DNA of 10,543 nt from Nanobdellota archaeon (GTDB lineage Archaea > Nanobdellota > Nanobdellia > SCGC-AAA011-G17 > GW2011-AR17). Location: NCBI GenBank assembly GCA_016784245.1, contig JADHVA010000022.1:1-10543 (forward strand), written 5' to 3'. This document shows, one piece after another, positions 1-5,247 of this stretch. The translations under genes were made by a program, and so were the position numbers. Numbering within the stretch: the first letter of the stretch is position 1; every line of letters starts with the position of its first letter. The notes under the pieces are model-generated. The model worked only from the letters and a program-made list of their open reading frames with translations, was not told the origin of the DNA and made no database searches.

Positions 1-87
1 AAAACTAATTACTTATAAGCTTTATGGAAAGCCTATATGTATAAAGTGTTCTGTTCTTTTATAAATGAAATTGGACTAATATTCTCT

Positions 88-178
88 AAGGTGAAAAAAG
101 AGGATGCAACACCCTCCCTTATACTTATGCCAGTTCAAGTCAACCTCCCCTTGGCTTGAACGGATTATTTCTTTTTGA
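88..178 (+). ncRNA. Candidate small structured RNA (or remnant of a transposase 3' end)
   Basis: About 90-165 is clearly richer in G+C than the AT-rich DNA around it, a known hint of structured RNA in AT-rich archaea. A TATA-like TTTATAAA (about 59-66) sits about 26 bp before position 88. The 3' half forms a strong hairpin: 133-143 pairs with 151-161 (11 bp, one G-T) around the loop CCTCCCC, followed by a T-rich run. Further upstream GAGG (100-103) can pair with CCTC (113-116), or GGTG (90-93) with CACC (110-113). No C/D or H/ACA boxes are convincing. Alternatively a short frame open from ATG 37 to TGA 157-159, with a C-terminus resembling EDATPSL, could be a decayed TnpB-like tail with its right-end hairpin. 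Neither reading is secure. Confidence 0.3.
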
Positions 179-183
179 GTTAA

Positions 184-192
184 TTTTATATA
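184..192 (+). promoter_or_regulatory. TATA box for the 149-aa gene
   Basis: TTTTATATA is centred about 27 bp upstream of ATG 216. This predicts a leaderless transcript and argues against the upstream TTG (156) and ATG (192) in the same frame, the latter lying within the box. Confidence 0.5.
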
Positions 193-215
193 TGATAAGT
201 TTAAAAAATAATTAT

Positions 216-665
216 ATGATAACTGAATATAGTCAAAAATTAGCTACAAAATTAGGTTTACCTAAAAATACATCTCATGAAGATATAATGCTTGAATATC
301 AAAGAAGAAAATGGAAAAATTTTGAAACAAAACAAAAGCCTATTTGTTTAAGACTTGATGCAAAGTTAGGTACAGAACTTGCAGAAGCTCTTGAAACTTT
401 TTATCAACAACATGATATTTTTAGTATGCACTCATATGATAAGCCAGAAGATCCAAGTGCTAAAATTGCAGTAGAGAAATCTTTAGAAGTTATCACCAGA
501 TTATTGCAAAGTCCAGCTGATTTTTCAGAAGTAGTTAGGCCTTTATATTTTGGTATGGTTGGTTCACTTTTTGAAACTGTTCAAGATTATTGTTCTTCTC
601 AAAATTCTTTAAATTCTACAAGTTACCCTACAAAAATTGATCCTTTGTTTAATACCCTTTATTGA
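216..665 (+). CDS. Hypothetical protein, 149 aa
   Basis: I do not recognise a family. The frame is open and has the same codon use as its neighbours. The product is soluble-looking: no membrane segment or signal peptide. It starts MITEYSQKLATKLGLP, then a charged helical stretch (LEYQRRKWKNFETKQK), then KPICLRLDAKLGTELAEALE, which would suit a helical domain, and a Ser/Asn/Thr-rich tail. ATG 216 is chosen because the TATA box at 184-192 puts the expected transcript start there; an earlier in-frame ATG at 192 would add 8 residues. It ends at a TGA. If that TGA were read, 14 more codons would follow to a TAA at 708-710, but nothing else in the window supports reading TGA as sense. It stands alone upstream of tRNA-Leu. 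Confidence 0.65.
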   Translation: MITEYSQKLATKLGLPKNTSHEDIMLEYQRRKWKNFETKQKPICLRLDAKLGTELAEALETFYQQHDIFSMHSYDKPEDPSAKIAVEKSLEVITRLLQSPADFSEVVRPLYFGMVGSLFETVQDYCSSQNSLNSTSYPTKIDPLFNTLY

Positions 666-682
666 AATGAGTTAATGGAAAG

Positions 683-693
683 TTTTTTAAATA
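683..693 (+). promoter_or_regulatory. TATA box for tRNA-Leu
   Basis: TTTTTTAAATA ends 26 bp upstream of the mature 5' end at 719, a usual spacing for an archaeal tRNA promoter. Confidence 0.5.
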
Positions 694-756
694 AGATAAA
701 TAAATTCTAAAGTTATATGCGGGGGTAGCAAAGCGGTCAAATGCGCAGGACTTAAG

Positions 757-808
757 AATATCTCCTATGAGACAGATTACATATGGATGTAATCTAAATC
801 TTTAAGAT
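757..808 (+). other. Canonical tRNA-Leu intron (37/38), 52 nt
   Basis: This intron lies after G37 of the anticodon loop. The BHB junction is visible: exon CTTA (751-754) pairs with TAAG (803-806); the 5' bulge is AG^A (755-757) and the 3' bulge is AT^A (807-809), directly beside the CAGGA/TCCTG anticodon stem. The intron body has a perfect 9-bp hairpin, AGATTACAT/ATGTAATCT, with loop ATGG. The second flanking helix is weak, so the junction is of the relaxed type. Confidence 0.9.
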
Positions 809-832
809 ATCCTGTCTCTTAGTGAGTTCGAG

Positions 833-863
833 AAAAGCTTGGAATTATCCAAGTTTTCGAAAA
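833..863 (+). other. Non-canonical tRNA-Leu intron in the T-stem (51/52), 31 nt
   Basis: The BHB junction is clear: exon TTCG (827-830) pairs with CGAA (858-861); the 5' bulge is AG^A (831-833) and the 3' bulge AA^G (862-864). The intron folds as a hairpin: AAA next to the junction pairs with TTT, and CTTGGA pairs with TCCAAG around ATTA. Removal gives T-stem GAGGG/CCCTT (five pairs, one G-T); unspliced, the T-stem cannot form properly. Confidence 0.88.
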
Positions 864-885
864 GGTTCAAATCCCTTCCCTCGCA

Positions 886-899
886 TTATTTATTTTTTT
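886..899 (+). terminator. T-rich terminator after tRNA-Leu
   Basis: A T-rich run with seven consecutive Ts (893-899) follows the tRNA immediately, as is usual for archaeal intrinsic termination. Confidence 0.5.
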
Positions 900-917
900 C
901 AAAAATTCTGTTCTTTA

Positions 918-953
918 TTGAAAACCTTTCAACTTTACTTGAAAACTTTTCAA
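918..953. repeat. Two near-identical 15-bp palindromes, 21 bp apart
   Basis: TTGAAAACCTTTCAA (918-932) and TTGAAAACTTTTCAA (939-953) differ at one base. The second is a perfect 7+1+7 palindrome. Starts are 21 bp apart, two helical turns, so a dimer bound at each would lie on the same DNA face. They end just upstream of the TATA box of the homing-endonuclease gene, which makes an operator or nuclease target plausible. No function is shown by the sequence alone. Confidence 0.6.
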
Positions 954-970
954 TAATATGTAAGATACTC

Positions 971-978
971 ATTTAAAG
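971..978 (+). promoter_or_regulatory. TATA box for the homing-endonuclease gene
   Basis: ATTTAAAG is centred about 24 bp upstream of ATG 999, which predicts a leaderless mRNA. No ribosome binding site precedes the ATG. Confidence 0.45.
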
Positions 979-998
979 ATAAAAATCAAGAATAATAT

Positions 999-1886
999 AT
1001 GAAACCAAATATTAATCATATCAAAAAAACCTATAAAATTATTCCAAAAAATATTGAAAAAAGAATAAATAATAGGAAATGGTTCAAATCAAAAATATTT
1101 TATTATGAATTAGCATATTTAGTTGGCAAAGCTACAGGAGATGGACATGTTTCAAAAAATTTTGGTTTTCTGGGATTTTGCAATAAAAATAAAAAAGATT
1201 TAATAAAATTAAAGCATTTAATGATTAATATCTTTAATATTGAAAAATCAAGATTTGAGATTAATCTAAAAGAAGCTTTGGGGCAAGTATATTTCCTACG
1301 AGTTAATGATGCTCTTTTGACAAGATTAATTTATGTAGCTGGTGCACCAAAAGGAAAAAAAGTTGAAACGAAATTTCAAGTCCCTTCTTGGATATTAAAT
1401 AATAAAGAATATTCAAAATTATACTTACAAGGAATATTAGAAGATGAACTTACAACAATAAAAATTGAAAAAAAGAATCCTTCTGTAAGACCTCAGTTTA
1501 AAATGGCTAAATGTGAAGAATTACTTAAAGAACATAAAATATTTATGAATGAAATAAAATCATTATTACAACAATTTTCTATTGAATGTGGAGAAATTAA
1601 AAAAATAAGAAGTAATAAAAATGCAAAAACATGGGATTTATATTTTCCAATAAATAGAAACAAAAAAAATATTATTAATTTTAAAGCAAATGTAGGGTTT
1701 AGATTAAATAAAGAAAAGATTATAGAATTAGAAAAATGTTGCTGTATTCTGAAAAATACTTTAAGACCTATTATTGATACTGATAAAATAATGGAGCTTA
1801 GAGAAAAAGGATTAAGTATTAGACAAATATCATATGAAGTAGGAATATCTAGAACAAATGTACATAGAACAATTCAAAACTCTTAA
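999..1886 (+). CDS. Free-standing LAGLIDADG homing endonuclease with C-terminal HTH, 295 aa
   Basis: Predicted to make a sequence-specific double-strand break. Two LAGLIDADG helices are visible. The first, LAYLVGKATGDGHV (residues 38-51), has the catalytic acidic residue D48 in GDG. The second, YLQGILEDELTT (142-153), carries an acidic residue, E150, at the equivalent place. Two motifs in one chain imply a monomeric pseudo-symmetric enzyme. Residues 261-295 (KIMELREKGLSIRQISYEVGISRTNVHR, given here only in part: GLSIRQISYEVGISRTNV) read as a resolvase-like helix-turn-helix. The protein is very basic and Lys/Asn-rich. It is not inside an intron or intein but begins 113 bp after a two-intron tRNA gene. 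The upstream palindromes (918-953) could be its operator or its target. The family is fairly certain; activity and target are unknown. Confidence 0.85.
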   Translation: MKPNINHIKKTYKIIPKNIEKRINNRKWFKSKIFYYELAYLVGKATGDGHVSKNFGFLGFCNKNKKDLIKLKHLMINIFNIEKSRFEINLKEALGQVYFLRVNDALLTRLIYVAGAPKGKKVETKFQVPSWILNNKEYSKLYLQGILEDELTTIKIEKKNPSVRPQFKMAKCEELLKEHKIFMNEIKSLLQQFSIECGEIKKIRSNKNAKTWDLYFPINRNKKNIINFKANVGFRLNKEKIIELEKCCCILKNTLRPIIDTDKIMELREKGLSIRQISYEVGISRTNVHRTIQNS

Positions 1887-1894
1887 AAAGAGTT
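1878..1894. repeat. 17-bp inverted repeat over stop codon and next promoter
   Basis: AACTCTT-AAA-AAGAGTT is a perfect 7-bp inverted repeat spanning the endonuclease stop codon (1884-1886). T-rich DNA follows (1895-1906). It also contains the TATA-like CTTAAAAAG (1882-1890), about 21-25 bp before ATG 1907. It could therefore be a transcript-end hairpin for the upstream gene, an operator for the downstream gene, or both. Confidence 0.45.
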
Positions 1895-1906
1895 AATTTT
1901 CTTTTT

Positions 1907-2359
1907 ATGCAAATGAAAACAATGAAAATAAAAGGAAATACAGTAATGTCAGTTATTGATGGAATCCTAAAACGAAAAGGTTTAGAGCCTATATATGTTT
2001 TAGAGAAATTCAGAAATACTGATACAAATGAACTTGAAAAGGGATTGATATTGTATGATATAAAAGAGGTTGATAGTTCAAATTTCTCAGGTATACTTGT
2101 TTTTGTAAATGGTGAAGAACCAGGAGAAGGTGCATTAGCAATTGATGATATAGAAATTAAAGTAGGAGATGAAGTTTCTATGGCTTTTGTAAAACAAGGT
2201 GTGTACAAAGGTGATTTCAAACATTCAAAAGAAAATGCTGTAGGTTTAGATGTTGTTCTTTTAGATTACAAAGTAAAAGAAGAAAATTTGAAAGAAGAAA
2301 TTACTGTTCAGGTTTTTGAGGTATCAACCAAGAAAATTCTTCGTCTAAAGAAAGACTGA
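1907..2359 (+). CDS. Hypothetical protein, 150 aa
   Basis: I do not recognise a family. The product is acidic, predicted soluble, and rich in alternating hydrophobic residues typical of beta strands (LEKGLILYDIKEVD, FSGILVFVNGEEPGEG, IEIKVGDEVSMAFV). It ends with a lysine-rich tail, LRLKKD. The pattern GEGALAIDDIEIKVGDEV suggests a small beta-barrel, but this is inference only. ATG 1907 fits the TATA-like sequence in the inverted repeat; in-frame ATGs at 1913 and 1922 are alternatives. The last 59 bp overlap the 3' end of a gene on the opposite strand. Confidence 0.7.
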   Translation: MQMKTMKIKGNTVMSVIDGILKRKGLEPIYVLEKFRNTDTNELEKGLILYDIKEVDSSNFSGILVFVNGEEPGEGALAIDDIEIKVGDEVSMAFVKQGVYKGDFKHSKENAVGLDVVLLDYKVKEENLKEEITVQVFEVSTKKILRLKKD

Positions 2360-2498
2360 TTTTGTTTAATTTATTTTTTAATGTTTTTAGTTTGTTTGCT
2401 GCTTCTGCTTGATTGGAAGAATTAATTGCTTGTATTAACTCATCACAAGAACTTTGTAGTTGTGCTATGTCCTCTTTTATGTTATCTATTGGTTCCAT
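2301..2498 (-). CDS. Small helical protein, 65 aa
   Basis: The family is not recognised. The sequence (MEPIDNIKEDIAQLQSSCDE..., then EAANKLKTLKNKLNKISLSLD) has heptad-like hydrophobic spacing and few helix breakers until the tail WLIPQKPEQ, so a short coiled coil or helical hairpin is likely. Support for a real gene: a TATA box on this strand (2521-2528) lies about 27 bp from the ATG, giving a leaderless start, and amino-acid composition is balanced. The gene converges on the 150-aa gene and their coding sequences overlap over 2301-2359, which is unusual but possible. It is divergent from tRNA-Thr. Confidence 0.65.
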   Translation of the reverse strand: MEPIDNIKEDIAQLQSSCDELIQAINSSNQAEAANKLKTLKNKLNKISLSLDEEFSWLIPQKPEQ

Positions 2499-2520
2499 AC
2501 CTATTTTTGAGGATTTATTG

Positions 2521-2528
2521 TATAAAAA
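2521..2528 (-). promoter_or_regulatory. TATA box for the 65-aa gene
   Basis: On the minus strand this reads TTTTTATA, centred about 27 bp from the ATG at 2498. It lies back to back with the tRNA-Thr promoter. Confidence 0.5.
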
Positions 2529-2540
2529 GATTTAGGTAAA

Positions 2541-2550
2541 TTTTATAAAG
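2541..2550 (+). promoter_or_regulatory. TATA box for tRNA-Thr
   Basis: TTTTATAAAG is centred about 28 bp upstream of the tRNA 5' end at 2574. Confidence 0.5.
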
Positions 2551-2573
2551 AAAACAAGAATCTTTGTGTCTAT

Positions 2574-2664
2574 GCCCCAGTGGCTTAGCCTGGTATAGCA
2601 CAGAAGAAATTCGCTAAGTTGCTTGGTAAGCAAGAGATCCCGTGTTCAAATCACGGCTGGGGCT
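2574..2664 (+). tRNA. tRNA-Thr(GGT) with a 17-nt non-canonical intron
   Basis: Removing 2602-2618 leaves a 74-nt tRNA. Acceptor GCCCCAG (2574-2580) pairs fully with CTGGGGC (2657-2663); the discriminator is T2664. The D-arm is GCTT...TAGC around AGCCTGGTA. The anticodon stem C2601+TTGC (2619-2622) pairs with GCAAG (2630-2634); the loop is TTGGTAA and the anticodon GGT (2625-2627). Variable loop AGATC; T-stem CCGTG/CACGG around TTCAAAT. CCA is not encoded. Without splicing there are 17 extra bases between D-arm and anticodon arm and the first anticodon-stem pair is lost. T-rich runs follow the gene (2672-2688). Confidence 0.95.
2602..2618 (+). other. Non-canonical tRNA-Thr intron (27/28), 17 nt
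   Basis: The junction fits a BHB core: exon TAGC (2596-2599) pairs with intron GCTA (2613-2616); the 5' bulge is AC^A (2600-2602) and the 3' bulge AG^T (2617-2619). The intron closes as GAA-GAAA-TTC, three pairs with a GNRA-type tetraloop. The outer helix is weak. This single placement restores both the BHB and a perfect five-pair anticodon stem. Confidence 0.85.
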
Positions 2665-2736
2665 TATTAAAATTTTTAATCTTTTTAGTTACTTCTTTGG
2701 AATTACATGCAAATTATATTCTAAAATACAAAAATC

Positions 2737-2744
2737 TTTATAAA
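2737..2744 (+). promoter_or_regulatory. Possible TATA box of the nrd operon
   Basis: TTTATAAA would start transcription near 2765, giving a leader of about 45 nt that includes GAGAGGAGA (2774-2782). An alternative TATA-like element, ATATACTA (2782-2789), would make nrdR leaderless, as for most first genes here. Each start would be affected by the NrdR-like boxes at 2752-2799. Confidence 0.4.
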
Positions 2745-2751
2745 GCCTCCA

Positions 2752-2799
2752 ACACGACATCTAGTAGAACAAAGAGAGGAGATATACTATATCTTGTTG
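2752..2799 (+). promoter_or_regulatory. Tandem NrdR-box-like operators
   Basis: ACACGACATCTAGTAG (2752-2767) and ATACTATATCTTGTTG (2784-2799) each keep the strong positions of the bacterial NrdR-box consensus (acaCwAtATaTwGtgt as I recall it): C4, A6, A8, T9, T11 and G13; only w5 fails in the first box. The starts are 32 bp apart with a 16-bp spacer, the arrangement known for bacterial NrdR box pairs. They lie between the tRNA-Thr gene and nrdR, over the likely promoter. The inference is repression of the operon by its own first gene product when (d)ATP is abundant. Confidence 0.7.
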
Positions 2800-2809
2800 T
2801 TACTAAAAA

Positions 2810-3256
2810 ATGAAATGTCCATACTGTGCAAGCCCAGATTTGAAAGTATTAGATAAAAGGAATACTGAAGAAAACAAATCAATAAGAAGGAGAAGAGAGT
2901 GTTTGGGATGTAATAAAAGGTTTACAACATATGAAAGAATAGAAGAATTTCCTGTTTATGTTTTAAAAAGAGATGGTAGAAAAGAACCTTTTTGTAGAGA
3001 AAAAATAAAAGAAGGATTTGTTCGATCTTTTGAAAAAAGACCAGTGACAATGGAAGCAATTGATAATATGGTTGATGGATTGCAAAGAAAAGTTAGAAAT
3101 TACAAAGCAAATGAAATTGAAAGTAAGATTTTGGGGAAATGGGTTTTGAGTTTATTGAAAAAAACTGATAAAATTGCATATATTAGGTATGCATCAATAC
3201 ACAAAGATATTAGTGATATACAAGAACTTGAAGCAGAAATACAAAAAATAATTTAG
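2810..3256 (+). CDS. nrdR: Transcriptional repressor NrdR, 148 aa
   Basis: NrdR is a zinc-ribbon/ATP-cone regulator that senses ATP and dATP and represses ribonucleotide reductase genes. The zinc ribbon is complete: C3 and C6 (MKCPYC) with C31 and C34 (ECLGCNKRF), followed by the family signature RFTTYERIE. An ATP-cone follows from about residue 49 (VYVLKRDGRKEPFCREKI) to about 135 (ending YASIHKDI). Its length is normal for the family. The ATG starts directly at the zinc ribbon, as usual. It is the first gene of the operon, 11 bp before nrdD, with NrdR-like boxes upstream. NrdR is mainly a bacterial family, so transfer into this archaeal lineage is likely, although base composition matches the neighbours. 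Confidence 0.95.
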   Translation: MKCPYCASPDLKVLDKRNTEENKSIRRRRECLGCNKRFTTYERIEEFPVYVLKRDGRKEPFCREKIKEGFVRSFEKRPVTMEAIDNMVDGLQRKVRNYKANEIESKILGKWVLSLLKKTDKIAYIRYASIHKDISDIQELEAEIQKII

Positions 3257-3267
3257 GGGAGTAAAAA

Positions 3268-5247
3268 ATGGTAACACATGTAAAAAAAAGAGATGGAAGT
3301 ATTATTCTTTTCAATAAAGAGAGAATAGCAGAAGCAATATTCAGTGCAATGAAAGCAACTGGAATAGGAAGTAAAGATAAAGCACAAGAACAAGCACAAA
3401 AAGTAGCTAGAATTGTTGAAGAAAAAAATCCTTATCAAATTCCTTCGGTAGAAGAAATTCAAGATTCAATTGAAGAAATTCTAATTAAAGATCAAGAACA
3501 TGAAGCAGCAAAGTCTTTTATTATTTATAGAGAAAATAGAAGGAGAGAAAGAGAGAGTAAAAAAGTTCTATTAGATGTTGAAGGTACAATGAAAGAGTAC
3601 CTTGATCAAATTGATTGGAGAGTTAATGAAAATAGTAATGTCGGTTTTTCTCTTGGTGGTTTAATTTTATATATATCTGGAAAGATTACTGCTAATTATT
3701 GGTTGAATAATATTTATCCTGCAGAAATTAAAAATGCACATTCAAATGGAGATTTTCATTTACACGACCTAAGTATGTTCTCAGGATATTGTGCAGGTTG
3801 GTCATTAAGACAATTGTTAGAAGAAGGTTTTGGTGGAGTTTATGGTAAATTGCAAACAAAACAACCAAAACATTTTGATACTGTTATTGGACAAATGGTT
3901 AATTTCTTAGGAACTATGCAGAATGAATGGGCAGGTGCTCAAGCTTTGTCATCTGTTGATACTTATCTTGCTCCTTATGTAAGAGTTGATAATATGACTT
4001 ACAAAGAAGTAAAACAACAAATGCAAAGATTACTATTTAATATTGCTACACCGAGTAGATGGGGAACACAAACACCTTTCATAAATTTTACTTTTGATTG
4101 GACAGTACCAGAAGATTTAGCAGAAGAAAAAGTAATCATTGGTGGTAAGAGACAAGAAACAAAGTATAAAGATTATCAAAAAGAAATGAATATGATCAAT
4201 AAAGCTTTCATGGAATGTATGATGGAAGGAGATGCTGATGGAAGAATCTTTACTTTCCCTATACCAACATATAACATTACAAAGGATTTTGATTGGGACA
4301 GTGATAATGCAAATATGTTATTTGAGATGACTTCAAAATATGGAATTCCTTATTTCCAAAACTTTGTTAATAGTGAATTAAAACCAACAGATGTTAGAAG
4401 TATGTGTTGTAGATTACAACTTGATGTAAGAGAACTTAGAAATAAAACTGGAGGATTATTTGGTTCCGGAGAAAATACTGGTTCAATTGGAGTTGCTACA
4501 ATAAATCTACCAAGGTTAGGATTTGTTAGTAAAGATAGAGAAGAATTTTTTAGAAGATTAAAAATTTTAATGGATATGGCACAGAATTCTTTAGAAATTA
4601 AAAGAAAAGTTGTTACAAGATATATGGAATATGGGTTGTTGCCTTTTACAAAAAGATATCTAGAAAATTTAGATCACCATTTTTCAACAATAGGATTAAT
4701 TGGAATGAATGAATGTTGTTTAAATTTCTTGAAGAAAGATATGCTTGACGATGAAGGAAGAGATTTTGCAATTGAAATCTTAGATTTTATGAGATCAAGA
4801 TTACAACAATATCAAGAAGATTCAGGACATATCTATAACTTAGAAGCAACACCTGGAGAAGGAACTAGTTACAGATTGGCAAGAATTGATAAGATGAAAT
4901 ATCCAAATATAATTACAGCTGGAACAGAAGAACCGTATTATACAAACAGTTCACAACTACCAGTAAATTCAACAGATGATATTTTTGAAGCTTTAGATAG
5001 CCAAGAAGAATTGCAATGTAAATATACAGGAGGAACTGTGTTCCACTGCTTTATTGGAGAAAAAATTGATAGTATTGAAGCATGTAAGAAATTAGTAAAG
5101 AGAATTGCTCATACATATAGAATACCATACTATACAATAACTCCAACTTTTAGTATTTGTCCAGAACATGGATACATTGCAGGAGAACATCATGAGTGCC
5201 CATATGAAGCTGTAGTCAGCACAAAAGGAGGTGAGCGGAATGAGTAA
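3268..5247 (+). CDS. nrdD: Anaerobic ribonucleoside-triphosphate reductase, catalytic chain lacking the glycyl-radical domain, 659 aa
   Basis: Class III reductase converting NTPs to dNTPs without oxygen. An N-terminal ATP-cone (residues 3-90) precedes the barrel. Likely catalytic cysteines are C175 (GYCAGWS) and C380/C381 (MCCRLQ), followed by GSIGVATINLPR (405-416) and GMNECCLNF (479-487). The start is supported by GGGGAG 7 bp upstream. Odd point: the C-terminus has only half of the zinc site, C631 (CPEHGYIAGEHHECP) and C644. The chain then continues EAVVSTKGGERNE and stops. The remaining CxxxC and the glycyl-radical loop are on the next gene, whose ATG overlaps this stop by 8 bp. The split looks functional rather than decayed because the downstream piece has its own perfect ribosome binding site and the whole catalytic chain is intact. 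Confidence 0.95.
   Translation: MVTHVKKRDGSIILFNKERIAEAIFSAMKATGIGSKDKAQEQAQKVARIVEEKNPYQIPSVEEIQDSIEEILIKDQEHEAAKSFIIYRENRRRERESKKVLLDVEGTMKEYLDQIDWRVNENSNVGFSLGGLILYISGKITANYWLNNIYPAEIKNAHSNGDFHLHDLSMFSGYCAGWSLRQLLEEGFGGVYGKLQTKQPKHFDTVIGQMVNFLGTMQNEWAGAQALSSVDTYLAPYVRVDNMTYKEVKQQMQRLLFNIATPSRWGTQTPFINFTFDWTVPEDLAEEKVIIGGKRQETKYKDYQKEMNMINKAFMECMMEGDADGRIFTFPIPTYNITKDFDWDSDNANMLFEMTSKYGIPYFQNFVNSELKPTDVRSMCCRLQLDVRELRNKTGGLFGSGENTGSIGVATINLPRLGFVSKDREEFFRRLKILMDMAQNSLEIKRKVVTRYMEYGLLPFTKRYLENLDHHFSTIGLIGMNECCLNFLKKDMLDDEGRDFAIEILDFMRSRLQQYQEDSGHIYNLEATPGEGTSYRLARIDKMKYPNIITAGTEEPYYTNSSQLPVNSTDDIFEALDSQEELQCKYTGGTVFHCFIGEKIDSIEACKKLVKRIAHTYRIPYYTITPTFSICPEHGYIAGEHHECPYEAVVSTKGGERNE
5227..5234 (+). 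promoter_or_regulatory. Perfect ribosome binding site inside the end of nrdD
   Basis: GGAGGTGA complements the conserved 3' end of archaeal 16S rRNA. The spacing of 5 nt to ATG 5240 suits initiation. It fixes the start of the separate glycyl-radical chain and lies within the last codons of the large chain. Confidence 0.8.

Larger units (their letters stand above)
719..885 (+). tRNA. tRNA-Leu(TAA) with two introns
   Basis: Removing 757-808 and 833-863 leaves an 84-nt leucine tRNA. The acceptor 719-725 (GCGGGGG) pairs with 878-884 (CCCTCGC) with one G-T pair, and the discriminator is A885. The D-arm is GCA/TGC (728-730, 742-744) with AGCGGTCAAA in the loop. Anticodon stem 746-750 (CAGGA) pairs with 810-814 (TCCTG), with loop CTTAAGA and anticodon TAA at 753-755. 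A long class II variable arm (815-829) has CTC/GAG pairing. The T-stem GAGGG (830-832 plus 864-865) pairs with CCCTT (873-877) around TTCAAAT, and is complete only after the second intron is removed. CCA is not encoded. The long variable arm, discriminator and anticodon agree on leucine. Confidence 0.95.

Noticed and set aside
1849..2220. Minus-strand open frame of 123 codons
   Set aside because: It lies antisense to the 150-aa gene, has a Ser/Phe/Pro-rich composition typical of shadow frames, and no promoter.
2782..2792. ATATACTATAT palindrome as an independent operator
   Set aside because: It is better explained as part of the second NrdR-like box and a possible TATA element.
2619..2813. 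Plus-strand open frame starting inside tRNA-Thr
   Set aside because: It overlaps the tRNA and the nrd promoter region and its product has no plausible composition.
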